Numbered from the stretch's first letter, positions 33,312-44,384 are shown. The stretch: DNA of 64,000 bases from Neoceratodus forsteri (GCA_016271365.2 CM057453.1:1077267001-1077331000), one strand, 5' to 3'. Notes: generated from the sequence alone by a model not told the origin. Translations and numbers: made by a program.

Positions 33312-34856
33312 TGTCACAGAGTGACTCTGTGATGGATTAGGGGCCCTGGAACTTTTGGGCTTGGTGCTTTACTTAAAGCCTTTTGATACTATAACTATGT
33401 AAAATCAGAAATTAAATAAATAAATGTAAGCTTTAAAAGTTGAGACTAAGTTAAAAGATAGTGTAGTGGAGAGTAGCAAGGTAGAAAAATAAAGCAAAGG
33501 AGGACAGAAGTAAGAGTGAGTCATTTAGTAAATCTCCCCCCCCAAGGTAATTCAGTTAAAGAGAGAGAGAGAACTGAATCCCTTGTGTAAAGGTAGTTGG
33601 GATTCTTTACATGGTAATTGAGTTAATTTGGAGCTTATATGAGCAGCACCAGCAATCTGTTTCTACTTGGGTTGAAAAAACACTTTAGTCCTTCTTTTTA
33701 GAGGTGTTTGGTAGCACACCAGAATACAGGCGCTGCTTGACTAAGAGGAAGAATGGGTTGCAAGTAAGGGGAAATAAAAAGTCATTTAAGTCACTGTTCT
33801 GTTTTAAGTTTCAGTCTTTAAGGGACGGTATTATTTGGAAGTCATTCCTTCTCCAGTGGTTGTAAATATTAACAGAAGCAAAAGCACTGAAATGCCACAT
33901 GTGCTTGTTGCACATTTAACTTCCCCCAGGCAGAAGGTCAGTGTAATGTTAATTCATACACATGTCCTCTCCTACCTTTTGATAAAATAAAGACTACAGA
34001 CAAGGCACTTGTAGTGGGCTGTAAAACCATTTGTAAAAGGCTGGTTAGTTTGAATTACTTCCTGCTCAAAGCTCCCTGTTTGAAACAACCAGTTAAGGCA
34101 CATGTTGGTAACAGCCTGGCAGTTGTGTTTTAAGTAAGCAGGTTATGAAATTATATGGGGGATTGTACACCTCAGAGAAACTATATAAATTGTGTGGTAC
34201 AGTTCTCACTTACAGAAAGGGCACCTGTTCATGTGTCTTTGGATTTTCAGCATCAACTTCCGAATTTCCTTGCACCACTCCCTTCCAGGACAGCTATAGT
34301 GCTGACCGGCCCTTTGTTCCTTTGTTTTATGCTGTCTCTTGTTGGGGGCGGTGCCTGATGGTCAGAGCTGTTTGTAAAAGAGCCAGAAATTGAAATAAAA
34401 TAGATTGCATATGTGTATATATGAATGTGAATTATAAACTGTTTAGTTAGATAGTTAAAACAAAATAATTATGTTTAAATAAGAAGTTTTACTTTAGGAT
34501 TAATGATGTGGGTGTAGTTGGGAGAACACATGATCATGTCCCTGTATAAAAGGACTGTCATTTGAGATTGTTAGTTTAGATTGTGCTCCTGGATCTGGAG
34601 GTAAACTCCATGGAGCTCTGTGAATTGCTCCAGCAGGTGTTAGGAGAAGAACACCTTTCAAGCCATGTAAAAGTCATGGGATGAAGTTTATTTGCCATTC
34701 TGATTATTTTATTCTGTTGTCATACCAGTCAGCTGATGTTATATTTGTCCTGCTATGAAGAAATTTTGAGATAGAAGTGAATAAATGTCATTCATTTACA
34801 ACTGAAACTGTGTCACGCTACCAATTAGTCCACAAAGAGACCTGCGCCCACTCACA
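33312..34856 (+). repeat. 3' LTR
   Basis: 1,545 bp, collinear with the 5' LTR end to end. Differences are scattered single bases plus small indels, including the (GA)n tract. Confidence 0.93.
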
Positions 34857-34861
34857 ATCTG

Positions 34862-35134
34862 ATACTGGCAGTACGAATTTCACAGCATTGAACAGGCAAT
34901 GCTTTTCCATACATTTACATCAGCCTCTCTAACTTCAGTAACCAGTTGCAGTAAATGTACTACTATGAAAATCACATACTAAATGTAACACTACTTTTAT
35001 CTTGAGCATGCTAGTGTCTTGTAGTTAATTTATGTACTTCTCTTAATTAATGTATACTCACTAGTGTTAAAACCTTTCTACAACTGTGATCATGCACCTT
35101 TAGTATGTATATTGACTAACAGCACAGTACCAGT
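34862..35134. other. Short flank with nothing recognised
   Basis: Unique-looking A+T-rich sequence between the LTR element and element B copy 2. Confidence 0.4.
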
Positions 35135-35548
35135 TGTGGTGTGGTGTGGGGCATCGATAGGTAAGGCCATGCAACTACTAAGTGTGGTACATTGTATGCA
35201 GCTGCAATCAGGGATGTGTATGTTTGGTGTACATGGCCTCAGTTTTGCTGTTGATCTCCCCTGAGCATGCAGTACCTGATCAGGTGGGTGGGGATGTCTC
35301 GTAGTACATTTAGACAATTGTTTGTTATTTCTGTCACCTGCTGCTGGATGTCTGTCATTAGCTGTGTTGACTTGGTCCTCCCCCATACTTGCATATGTGT
35401 GTGTGTGTGTGTGTCTGTGTGTGTGTGTGGTGCTGGTGGGGTGAATTCAGAGTTAGGGTTTTCAACTCTAACAGCGAATTTCCTCACTTTTGTCGCTGTG
35501 GAACAACCCTAACTGATGCATTAAACAGAGTTTTTGCCATGAATATAT
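35135..35548 (-). mobile_element. TIR element B, copy 2 (inverted relative to copy 1)
   Basis: The reverse complement begins ATTCATGGCAAAAACTCTG...TTAATGCATCAGTTAGGGTTG and follows 28,005-28,395 throughout, with a (CA)n expansion (35,397-35,433 on the plus strand) where copy 1 has only a few CA units. Similarity ends near 35,135, where both copies lose homology. Confidence 0.7.
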
Positions 35549-35570
35549 ATATATATATATATACATATTA

Positions 35571-35911
35571 GGTAAAACTCATTTAATGCATCAGTTAGGG
35601 TTGTTTCCACAGTGACAAAAGTGAGGAATTTGGTGTTGAGTTAGCTCCCTGAAGCCCCAGCCCACCCCAACCGCATCAGGGTGCGCTTGGTATGAGGGGC
35701 CCTTACTCTCACCCCATCACATGTGTAAAGAAGCAGAGGTATAGGAGAATGGGGTGAGAGTTAGGACCGATGACCCTAATGTGCACCCCAATGCCAGTTG
35801 GGGGAGTGGGCTTGAGGGGTGCAAGGGGGGCTTTCAACCCTAACACCAAATTTCCTCACTTTTGTTGCTATGGAACAACCCTAACTGATGCATTAAATGG
35901 AGTTTTTTGCC
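35571..35911. mobile_element. Compact MITE of family B with about 60-bp TIRs
   Basis: The left end GGTAAAACTCATTTAATGCATCAGTTAGGGTTG... is mirrored by the right end ...CAACCCTAACTGATGCATTAAATGGAGTTTTTTGCC. The arms extend inward through GACAAAAGTGAGGAATTTGGTGTTGAG opposite AACACCAAATTTCCTCACTTTTGTTG. The 340-bp element has a G+C-rich unrelated core and no coding capacity. It shares its ends with the larger copies at 28.0 and 35.1 kb. No clear target duplication was seen. Confidence 0.8.
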
Positions 35912-35924
35912 TCTAATTTCCCTT

Positions 35925-37580
35925 CTTTTTGAGAATGATAATGAGAAATAGTGAATGTAATGCAGTGGCGGGAGCACACTCCCACCATGTGATTACTTGT
36001 CACATAGTAACACAGTACCCACAAACACAAATGGTAATGCACATGGTGATGCAAAGTGAAACAGAAAGAGAAACAGTACTGTAGACACAAATGGTAAAAA
36101 TAACATAAACACAAGTGTAAATGAAAATGCATAGGGTAACGCACATGGTGGCGTAGATGGGAATGGTAAGTGAAATGGGTATGGAACCACAAGCAGAAAC
36201 GGTAATGGTAACAGTAATGTAAGTGCATAGGCTGGTTTTCCCCAAAAGCTACATAGAGAAAGACAGTGAGTACAAAGAATGTATGCCTAATAATGAGTCT
36301 CAGAGCAGAAAATGAGGAGTTGGAATACTAAATTGCTTACATCTCAGGAACTGTACGACGTAGAAAAAAAAATTTAAAGTCATATGATTTATGACTTTCC
36401 TGGCTAGTTCTGTATTTAGCCCCCATCATTTTCTGACAAAAAGTCCATACCTCGCACTGTTTCCAAGATACGGGCCCTGAAAGGCGAGGCGAACGCCGTA
36501 ATTTTATCTTTTGGGAAAAAAAGAGAAGTTCGGAGTGACATAACTTTGCCACCCTATAATATTTTTTCACCAAACCACCAAAAGGCACACATTTGTGATG
36601 TTGGCTTTCTTACCTCCAAATTTCAGTGTAAAAGATCAAACTGTTACTTGCAGCATGGTGGCAAAGAATTAATGTCATGCAGCGGACGCCACAATGTTAG
36701 TCTATGGGGAAAAAGTGTCAATTTTGGAGTACCATAACTTTGCATCCATACAATATTTTGTCACCAAACTACCACAATGCACATCTGTGAGATGGTGGCT
36801 GCCTTCCCTCCAAATTTCAGCCCAAAAGACCAAACCATTCATTTGCAGCAGGGTGCCAAATAATTCTTGTTATTTTGGCCATAGTGTTGCAAAGTAGTGT
36901 CATGATTTGTGACAGCTTTCACAAGCATTTGTGACTTTTGTGAGTGTGACACTACTTTTTCCAGAAATTGAAAAAACATATTTCTAGGGTGTTTAACCTC
37001 AAAATAAAGACATGCCTAGCATCCTCAGGTTCCTGCTAGGTAAACACAAAAAGAATTGTGTTGCTAGAGGGTCCCAAATTTCAATGCCAAGCATTTTTCT
37101 GATCACTAACTGAAAACAAAATGGCAGATTTGCGACACTACTAGGGCCATTTGTGACACTAAGAAGTGCATTTGTGACACTGTCGATCTTTTTGTTAACT
37201 TTTCCCATTGACTTATAATGGGAATGTTTTTTGAATAACTTTTGAACTGTTTAATATGTTTTCACAAAATCTTCAAAAGACACACCAGGGACCCTGGCCG
37301 CATGTTCCCTGAAGTTTTTGGATGAGTCGCGCAAACCGTGCAACCTGTAGGGCCGAGCAAAGGATTCCAAAAAAGCTTAAATGCATGCACAGATCACGCT
37401 TAATAACTCAGCAGCCACATACTTAAACAGTGCAAAAGTTATCAGATCCCAAGAAGTATGGTGCTTGATCATGTATTCCAAATTTCAGGCAAATCCATTG
37501 AACGGTTGCAAAGTTATTAAGCTGCAAAATGTTAGTTTTAGCATGTAAATGGCTCCTCAACCCTTACTATGGTAGCACAA
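35925..37580 (-). repeat. Repeat family A, copy 2
   Basis: The reverse complement follows 1,383-3,210 in order. It starts at CTACCATAGTAAGGGTTGAGGAGCC (plus-strand 37,556-37,580), passes the GGTGAAAAAATATTATAGGG cassettes and CCCATAGACTAACATT, reaches GGGGAAAACCAGCCTATGCAC and ends in the hexamer array at 35,990-36,230. No coding domain. Confidence 0.75.
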
Positions 37581-37581
37581 A

Positions 37582-37640
37582 ATATATATATATATATCTA
37601 TATATATATATATATATAGATAGATAGATAGATAGATATA
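37582..37640. repeat. (TA)n/(GATA)n microsatellite at a head-to-head junction
   Basis: TA repeats interrupted by TATCTA, then GATA repeats, placed exactly between the outward-facing starts of family A copies 2 and 3. Confidence 0.9.
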
Positions 37641-37644
37641 GTCA

Positions 37645-38010
37645 CACCTCTTTATAGTTAGGGTTGAGTAGGCAGTTTAATGTTAAACCCCAAATTTTGC
37701 ACCTTAATAGCTTTGCAACTATTCAACCAGATTTGCATGAAATTCAGAATGCGTGGTCTTGTATGACAGATCTTTTGATATGCCAAGTTGTGTTTTGGTC
37801 GGATTTACGGTTTTCGTGCACGAAGCATCAAAAAATGCATTTTTTGTTTTTTCCCCCCATTTTTGCTTATTTTTGCCTGTCATGCTGCGGCCACACTGTT
37901 TAGAATTTTGGTCTGAAATCTTCAGGGTAGAAAGAGGTTTTCACAAAGAATAATGCAGCATTGGTTTGGTGAAAAAATATGAATCCGTTCCAAGGTTATT
38001 TAAGTTTGAA
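37645..38010 (+). repeat. Repeat family A, copy 3 (start only)
   Basis: GGGTTGAGTAGGCAGTTTAATGTTAAACCCCAAATTTTGCACCTTAATAG... parallels 1,412-1,760, including the TGGTGAAAAAATAT word near 37,970. Beyond 38,010 it gives way to the CCCCTTT array. Confidence 0.65.
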
Positions 38011-38059
38011 TGTTCAGGTTCTGATCATGCTCAGTTCAGTCATTGATTTAGATGTATGT

Positions 38060-38960
38060 TTTGTGAAAGAGTATTGGGATCACAATCAAGGATTTTGTCA
38101 CTTCGCAAAAGGGGGATTTATAAAATCCCTGTTCGTGAGGAAAAATTCGCATTTACGAGCCGCCATTTTGTTTTCATGTTTCTCAAATAGCAAAATGTTG
38201 TTACTTGCCCCACAGATGTGTTGTGTGGTAATTTAAACATGGGTTTTGTTGAGAGTGATGCCCTTTACAAACCCATGGCTTTGGTTTGCTTTGTTTTACC
38301 AAAAAATGGCCGTTATAAAATATAAAAAATCCTTGTTCGTCACTCACTTCTAATCCTTGTTCGCGAGGTGACAAAATCCCCTTTTGCGAGCCGATCCCCT
38401 TTCATGAGCTGACAAATTCTTGATTGTGATTTTTGGACCAGATGTCCCTATCTCATGAACAAGGACTGGCTGGCAAACAGGGATTTTGTCAGCTCACTAA
38501 AGGGGATTGGTTTTTTGAATCTCCTTTCATGAGCTCTCAAAATCCCCTTTCGTAAGCTGTAAAAATCCCCTTTTGCAAGTAAATCCCCTTTCGTGTGTTA
38601 ACAAAATCCTTGATCACAATTTCCAGACCAGGTGGCCCATCTCACAAACAAGGATTGGCTGGTGAACAGGGATTTTGTCACCTCGTGAAAGGGGATTGGC
38701 TTGCAAAAGTGGATTTTGACAACTTGAGGAATGGGACCTTTTTTAAATCCTCTTTCACAAGCTGACAAAATCTTCTTTCATGAACTGTCAGAATTCCCTT
38801 TCATGAGCCAATCCCCTTTCACGAGCTGAAAAAATCTTTGATCGCGATTTCCAGACCAGATGGCCAAAACCTGATGAACAAGGAACTCTCATGAGCAAGG
38901 AATTTGACAACTCGCAAACAGGGAGTGACCTCACGAACAATACTTAAAAGGCTGTTTTCT
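38060..38960. repeat. Tandem array of AATCCCCTTT / TCGCGA / AACAAGGATT modules
   Basis: Repeated modules read AATCCCCTTTCGTGAGCTGA, CAAAATCCTTGATCGCGATT, TCCAGACCAGATGGCCCATC, TCACGAACAAGGATTGGCTG and AACAGGGATTTTGTCAGCTC, then AAAGGGGATT. The anchor TTCCAGACCAGA recurs near 38,431, 38,621 and 38,850. AATCCCCTTT and AAAGGGGATT make each unit partly palindromic. Many modules hold CpG sites or their TpG/CpA decay products. Confidence 0.75.
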
Positions 38961-39009
38961 GAAATTAGAGAAGAAGGGAAGGTTAGCCAGATATCAGAAA
39001 TAACTGTAA

Positions 39010-39720
39010 ACAATTCAGCATCTCAACCCTCACTGTGGCTCACTTTGCGCTAATGATGTCTGAAATGACCACAGTTCAAATAATTGTTTCAAACTTGCTA
39101 TCTGTATTCAAAGAACTAAAACAAAAATTAACAGAACATAAACTCAGAGTCTAATATCCAGAAACAAGAATTAGTAATGTTGAAGACAAGATGGTAAAAG
39201 AAATAACTGAGTTTTTTTTTTAAACATAGATGTTTAGCTAAAATTAAATCTAAGCTTGAAGATTTAGAAAGTTGCAACAGTCACACAACTGAAGAAGTTT
39301 TGAACTCTGAGAAGGTGCACAAGGAAATGAACCCATTAACTACATAAACAAGATTGTGTTACAAATAGCAGGCACACCCCTAGACAGTCCCGGATATTTT
39401 ATTGAAAGGGCTCACAGGTGACTAAAACCCAGACATGGATCAAATGAGTGACCTAAATCTGTAGCCATTGGACTTCTAACAGTAGATCTGTATTCAACAT
39501 ACACTTAGAGACAGAAACATAATTGAATACCATGGTTGTAAATTAAACATGTTTAATGATTTGCCGCCTGATGTTCTTAAGAAACATGATGTTTTTCTGC
39601 CACTGAATTGCAAATTAAGGGAAACTGGGCTAAAATAAAGTTTGCTGTTTCCAATAGTACTGCATGTATGTATCCCTGATGGACCCAGAGACTATAATGG
39701 TATTGAGGCAACAGAAATTG
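39010..39720 (+). pseudogene. L1/Tx1-like LINE ORF1 remnant
   Basis: Across changing frames the plus strand gives an ORF1 pattern: a coiled-coil-like segment (VEDKMVKEI, LKIKSKLEDLE), YINKIVLQIAGTPLDSPGYF followed by IERAHR, then RDRNIIEYHGCKLNMFNDLP and KKHDVFLPLNCKLRETGLK, and finally CMYPDGPRDYNG-like sequence. IERAHR and the RDRN..EY.G block are hallmarks of L1-clade ORF1 RNA-binding proteins. Multiple stops show it is dead. Confidence 0.6.
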
Positions 39721-39724
39721 GCCT

Positions 39725-40770
39725 CCATAATCACCTTCTTCACCTTTTCTTAAATTTCAACTTCTCAGGCAACAAGACCACTTCTAAAACCTAAAGTATG
39801 AACTTGGTTAAAACAAATGTATTCTCTCACAAACTTTGAGCAATCCTCTGTATATTTGCCTAAAAAATAATGTAAATGTTGAGTCAGGGCTGTGGCATTT
39901 TCTTCTTCTGATTGCCCCCTGCATGCACTCACAAGGCCTAAATAATGAGGTATGTTTTGCACATTGTCATCTTCAGTGTTCTGAGCCCCATCTCATGAAG
40001 TATTCCTCTTAGCCAGATTACAGGCATTGCTCTGACATGTCTTATTTATGCATGACCATCCAGTTGGGGTTACTATTGTCAAGGTCCAGGTTTAACCCTT
40101 TAGGTCTCGCCTTTTTAAGATGCATACGAGTGTATAGTCATCAGGGATGGACTAGGGTTAGCCATGCAAAAACAGACAAGTTTCACCACCCTGATTAGCT
40201 TTGCAGAAGTTATGGACCACTCTCTATGTGCACCTGGCAATTACTCAAGTAACTAACACACATACTGGCAAAATGGGTAGAGCCCTTGATGCTGGTGGAG
40301 CATATTAAATTAAGTAAACTAATTGACATCTAAACTAGTCAAGTTGTTAATTATATTATGATCACCAGTTTTGGAGGGCACATGTAAGGGAGGTGGTTGG
40401 GGGATTTTAAATAACCTTCTCACTTTAATTTTAAAAATGTTTATTACACACCAAAGTGTGCTGTTAACAAAAGTTTTAAAATGCATTAAGCTTAGAGACT
40501 AAAATTAGATTTGCTTGGTATATTGTAATAGGAAAAAAATTCCTCCACACTGAATGAGTCATATGCTGTTATCAGACAATGCTTGGAGTTTGCTACTATA
40601 ACACCATTTGGGCCCACTGGGTCCAAATTAATTGATTTTTTCATTAAGGTCCATCTTGTTTTTACTGACAAACAATCAGCAGTTGGAGCTTTAATAGTTC
40701 AAAAGTATTCTGGAATGCAGGAGTAGCTAAACATGCTTGCATGTGTTGAACCCCCCCCCCCCCACACGGT
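39725..40770. other. Unassigned stretch inside the L1-like element
   Basis: This interval should hold the ORF2 endonuclease and polymerase but does not. Instead there is about 1 kb of sequence with no recognisable domain, and a C13 run at 40,751-40,763. It suggests an internal deletion with or without a later insertion. Confidence 0.4.
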
Positions 40771-40773
40771 CAT

Positions 40774-41980
40774 GTGAAAGCAGAACACCACAGAGTCTCC
40801 TGGGAACATGGCAGTGCAGAAGGTATAAGAGGGCTTAACAAGATCACTAAGAATTTCTTGGCATTTATGCAGTTAAAACCCAAACCATTTAATTTTTATA
40901 ACTTATTATTAGATAATGCTAGAGGGAAAGCAGAAGATCATGTAAAATGGTGGTCTAATGTGTCAGGAAATGAAATGGGACAATATGGGACTTGGAAACC
41001 ATGTGGTCTTTCTCGTTCAAAGCTTTTCAAACTGTCAACATAAACACGGTGCAATTTAAATAATTATATAACCCTTTATTAAAAACCTTATCATATGTTC
41101 AAAATGGGTTCAAGAGCTACCTGTAACTGTTTAAAATGTGTGAACCTCAGGGAAATTTACTCACATGTTTTGATATTGCCATAATATCTCATCACTCTGG
41201 GCCAAAATTAAGGATTTCCTAAAGGACCTCACCTGGTTAAATGACAGACTAAACTTTGAAACTTACATTATCAGACACTTTGATAGAAAATTTGTTTGGA
41301 ATAAAGAACAGAAACATGTGGTCACTTTGACAGGGGCATCAGTTAAAAACTCTGCCTACTTTGACAGAATGGAAGCATGAAGGTCTTGAAATATACAGAG
41401 TGAAGAGAATGACATATTTTTCCTTGCGTTTGGGTGACTCTTTTCAGACAAAGTGGAGATCTATTTAAGGCCTATTTGTGGTTGTGTCCAATAACCTACA
41501 AGTAAATATTGACAAGTTATTTTTTTTTTCGGTTCATTAGTAAAATTCTCATAAACATGTAGATCTTGGAGTTCTTCACAATCTATTTATCTTCATGTTC
41601 ATTTCTAATTTAATCTCCTTTTAATACTGCAACTTACTTAATCTTCTTCCTGCTTTATTTTCTCTTTACTTTTTACCCTTTTTAAAAGATAGAAAAGGGG
41701 AAAGCTTCACAACAACATACAGTAGATACTGAATTTGGACCATTACAATGTGCAAAACAAGATTTGTGTTTATAGTAGGAATATAAGAAATCTATTTTAT
41801 ATTGTAGATTTGGTTAATGAAATAACATGAATAGTTACTGTATGTGTTACAGATTTTTTTTTAATTTTGCATTTACTTTATTTTGTTTGTCAATATATAT
41901 CATGTTACTGTTTCTGTGAATTAATCAATGTGTTTGTTAAAGTATTTTATATCAATAGAAATGTTTACTAATAAAAAAAA
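40774..41980 (+). pseudogene. L1/Tx1-like ORF2 C-terminus and 3' end
   Basis: Pieces in several frames match the ORF2 tail: KITKNFLAFMQLKPKPFNFYN, a WWSN segment, LYNPLLKTLSYVQNG-like sequence, then CLKCVNLREIYSHMF followed by YCHNISSLWAKIKDFL. The last is the conserved C..C...GT..HMFW.C..I..FW block. The sequence ends in an A-rich 3' tail (ACTAATAAAAAAAAATACC at about 41,970-41,985), which marks the LINE 3' end. Confidence 0.6.
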
Positions 41981-41989
41981 ATACCAGAA

Positions 41990-42335
41990 AGAGTCATGGA
42001 GAGTGACATATTAGACATACTGAAGAAAAATGTGAATGATTATCTGGGACAGAGGGAAATTACTGGCTACATCCGTTGATAAGTAGTGGACATTCATGGT
42101 GACTCAAAGGCCTTATGTCTGATAAACACATGAACCTATTAATCTTTAAGGTAAGTGTAGGCAAATTTGTGCTTACAAAAGGAATCACTAGGTACCCAGG
42201 ATAGTAGAGTGGATAGGTAATCAGCATAAATTGGTGCACATATGCACAGCAACTCATTTCATCCCTGCTAATGAAGTGGAAGACAAACATGATGGAGTCC
42301 CTTCTGACCTTAATTTGTTCTATGATGACCGAAAC
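41990..42335 (+). mobile_element. Possible CR1-type LINE 3' end
   Basis: GAGTCCCTTCTGACCTTAAT followed by TTGTTCTATGATGA at 42,295-42,327 resembles the amniote CR1 3' terminus (GGTCCCTTCTGACCTTAAA..TCTATGATTCTATG). Upstream, RVMESDILDILKKNVNDYLG faintly recalls a CR1/L2 palm segment. The match is short and from memory, so this is tentative. Confidence 0.35.
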
Positions 42336-42339
42336 ATAA

Positions 42340-43225
42340 ATATTTTCTTAAAAATAAACACTTTTTAAACATTTTTGAATTGTGTGGGTCACAGAAAAGT
42401 AAAACAAATAACAATGGTATGATTTCTATTATGCAAATGTGTTTCCAGTGTGATTTAATCCTGTTACTAGAGCTCTGCAAATACACGTTCTTTAATATTC
42501 AGTATTTGAAAGCCAACTGATAGGAGGGTGTATCTGGAAAAGAGCAACTAGCAGAAAGGAACAGTTGAGGTAAGTAACTTTCAGAAAACAGGAGTGACTG
42601 ATATTAGCAGACATGGGAGTGGTGCAGTGCAATGGCTGTGGAACAATAATTTTCCAGAAGACATACTGGAGCCTGAGGTGCTGCCTCATCTGTACGCACC
42701 TCTATGGGGTGATGGCAGAGGTCGCTGGTCTTGGTGTAGAGCTGGCTAGGATCTAAGGGCATGTGAGAAACAAATATTATTTCCCAAAAACCACAAATAA
42801 TAGGTTATATGTTACTCAGGAAGAAAAACAAATAATCAATGCTATTCGGGGCTATTTATCATTTGGCTATTTGGCAGAAGTTTAAGATCTCTCAAGACTT
42901 CCAGTCCAATGAGAGGCCACATTGGAAACCCATTATATGCAGGTCATGTGACCTGGCACTCTCAGAAGCTTCAGGCAGGAGAGACAGACAACTTGAGCTG
43001 CTGTAGTGAAAGAAACTGCTTCCATCCACTTGTTAAAACTGTGCAAAAATCAGAAAAAAATATATTTAGTTTGCTCCCTATCTAAATCCCAAGCTAGAGA
43101 GGGTTGAGTTTTCACACTGTAGGGTGAAAATTGGGCTTTGGACAAAGGGAAAATAGAAGGGATGCTCAGTACTTGCTGAAAGAGAGAGACACAGGCAGGC
43201 AGGTCCCAACAGCAGCACAATGCAT
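42340..43225. other. Unassigned stretch
   Basis: No domain or repeat recognised. It includes A+T-rich sequence and a minus-strand frame (42492-42689) without features. Confidence 0.4.
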
Positions 43226-43227
43226 AC

Positions 43228-43229
<2 letters not shown>

Positions 43230-43262
<33 letters not shown>
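43230..43262 (+). repeat. (GT)n microsatellite
   Basis: About 16 GT units, followed by GAGCGCATGCGCATA, a short self-complementary GCGCATGCGC word. Confidence 0.9.
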
Positions 43263-43265
<3 letters not shown>

Positions 43266-43409
43266 CGCATGCGCATATACTGCACTAAAACCAAATGATA
43301 TTTAAAGCTGCAGTGTAGTGTGTTTTAAAAACAAACAGGTTAAGGGAATACGAAAGTTTTTCTAGGGGTTTGACTAGAAATGTAAGGTTTTTGTATCTTA
43401 TTTGTTTTC

Positions 43410-44384
43410 TGAAACAGTCAACTCAGCATTGATGCAGTGACTTGAGGGACCTGATTTCATCATAAATATAATTCAAATTTAATTTCAGAAATCTTCCTGT
43501 CAGGAGCCAGGGACCGGATCACTCGATGGCCAGCTAAGCAAGTGTGAGTGTACTGTAGCTGCTGCTGGTAGGGTACGACTAGTTGGCTGACTTTCATCAT
43601 TCCAGTTAGCTGCTTTTCTGCTCAGCATGTTTGCTTAGCTGCTCACTCAAGACATTTTTCTGTTTGTGGCTGTGTGCCCAAGAAGAAATTTAAAGAAATA
43701 TTTTTTCCTGAAAATTTAGTGAGGCTTGACTATAGTGGGTGAACTGTTTAGCTCAGCATTGCTGCAGTGACTTGAGTGACTTGATTTCATAATAAATATA
43801 AATTATATTTAATATCAGATATCTTCCTGTGATGAACTCAGGCTTGGGTCCGTCTGTGGCCACCTAAGCAAATGTGAGTGCACCGTAGCTGCTACTGGTA
43901 GGGTGGAATAAGTTGGTTGACTCCTACTGATTCAGTTATCTGCATTTCACTTCTGTGTGTATGCATGGCTGTACACTCAATACATTTTTCTGTATTTGAG
44001 GCTGTGTGCCCAAGAAGACATTTAAAGAAATATTTTTTCCTTAAGAATATAATCAGGCTTGACTATCAATGAGTGAGACTTGTCAGCTCAGTATTGCTAC
44101 AGTGATTTGAATGACTTTATTTCATAATAAATACAATTTAAATTTAATATCACACATCTGCTATAAGGAACTCAGGTGTGGGTCCCTCCACAGCCACTCA
44201 AGCAAGTGCTGGTGCACCGTAGCTATTAGGTTGGGACTAGTTGGCTGAGTCCCATCACTTCAGTGAGCTGCTTTTCTGTTCCTTTCTCTAAGTTTGTGAA
44301 TGTGTGTCCAAGAAGACATATAAAGAAATGTAAAGAAAAATATTTTTTTCCTGAAAATTTAGTCAGGCTTGATTACAGTTTATT
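43410..44384 (+). repeat. 330-bp tandem repeat T, units 1-3
   Basis: The anchor GCAGTGACTTGAG recurs at 43,434, 43,764 and 44,099 (spacing 330 and 335). Each unit continues TTTCATAATAAATATAA, ATCTTCCTGT.AGGA.., AAGCAAGTG.GAGTG.AC.GTAGCTGCT, TTGGCTGACT, AGCTGCTTTTCTG, CACTCAAGACATTTTTCTG, GGCTGTGTGCCCAAGAAGA, AAAGAAATATTTTTTCCT, GTCAGGCTTGA. Unit 3 is cut by the LINE. Confidence 0.85.

Larger units (their letters stand above)
29800..34861 (+). mobile_element. LTR retrotransposon with ATCTG target-site duplication
   Basis: The element proper spans 29,805-34,856. Two LTRs of about 1.55 kb begin TGTCACAGAGTGAC and end CTCACA, and the 5-bp duplication ATCTG stands at 29,800-29,804 and 34,857-34,861. 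A tRNA-Leu-type primer site follows the 5' LTR and a purine tract precedes the 3' LTR. The internal region is only about 1.95 kb and keeps a gag-like start and an integrase zinc-binding-like scrap. Reverse transcriptase and RNase H are absent. By eye the LTRs differ at about 20 substitutions plus several small indels, so the insertion is young and must have been mobilised in trans. The integrase-like piece suggests Gypsy/Ty3 affinity. Confidence 0.93.

Noticed and set aside
38060..38960. CRISPR-like regular repeats
   Set aside because: Units are long, imperfect and partly palindromic with no unique equal-length spacers, and the DNA is eukaryotic.
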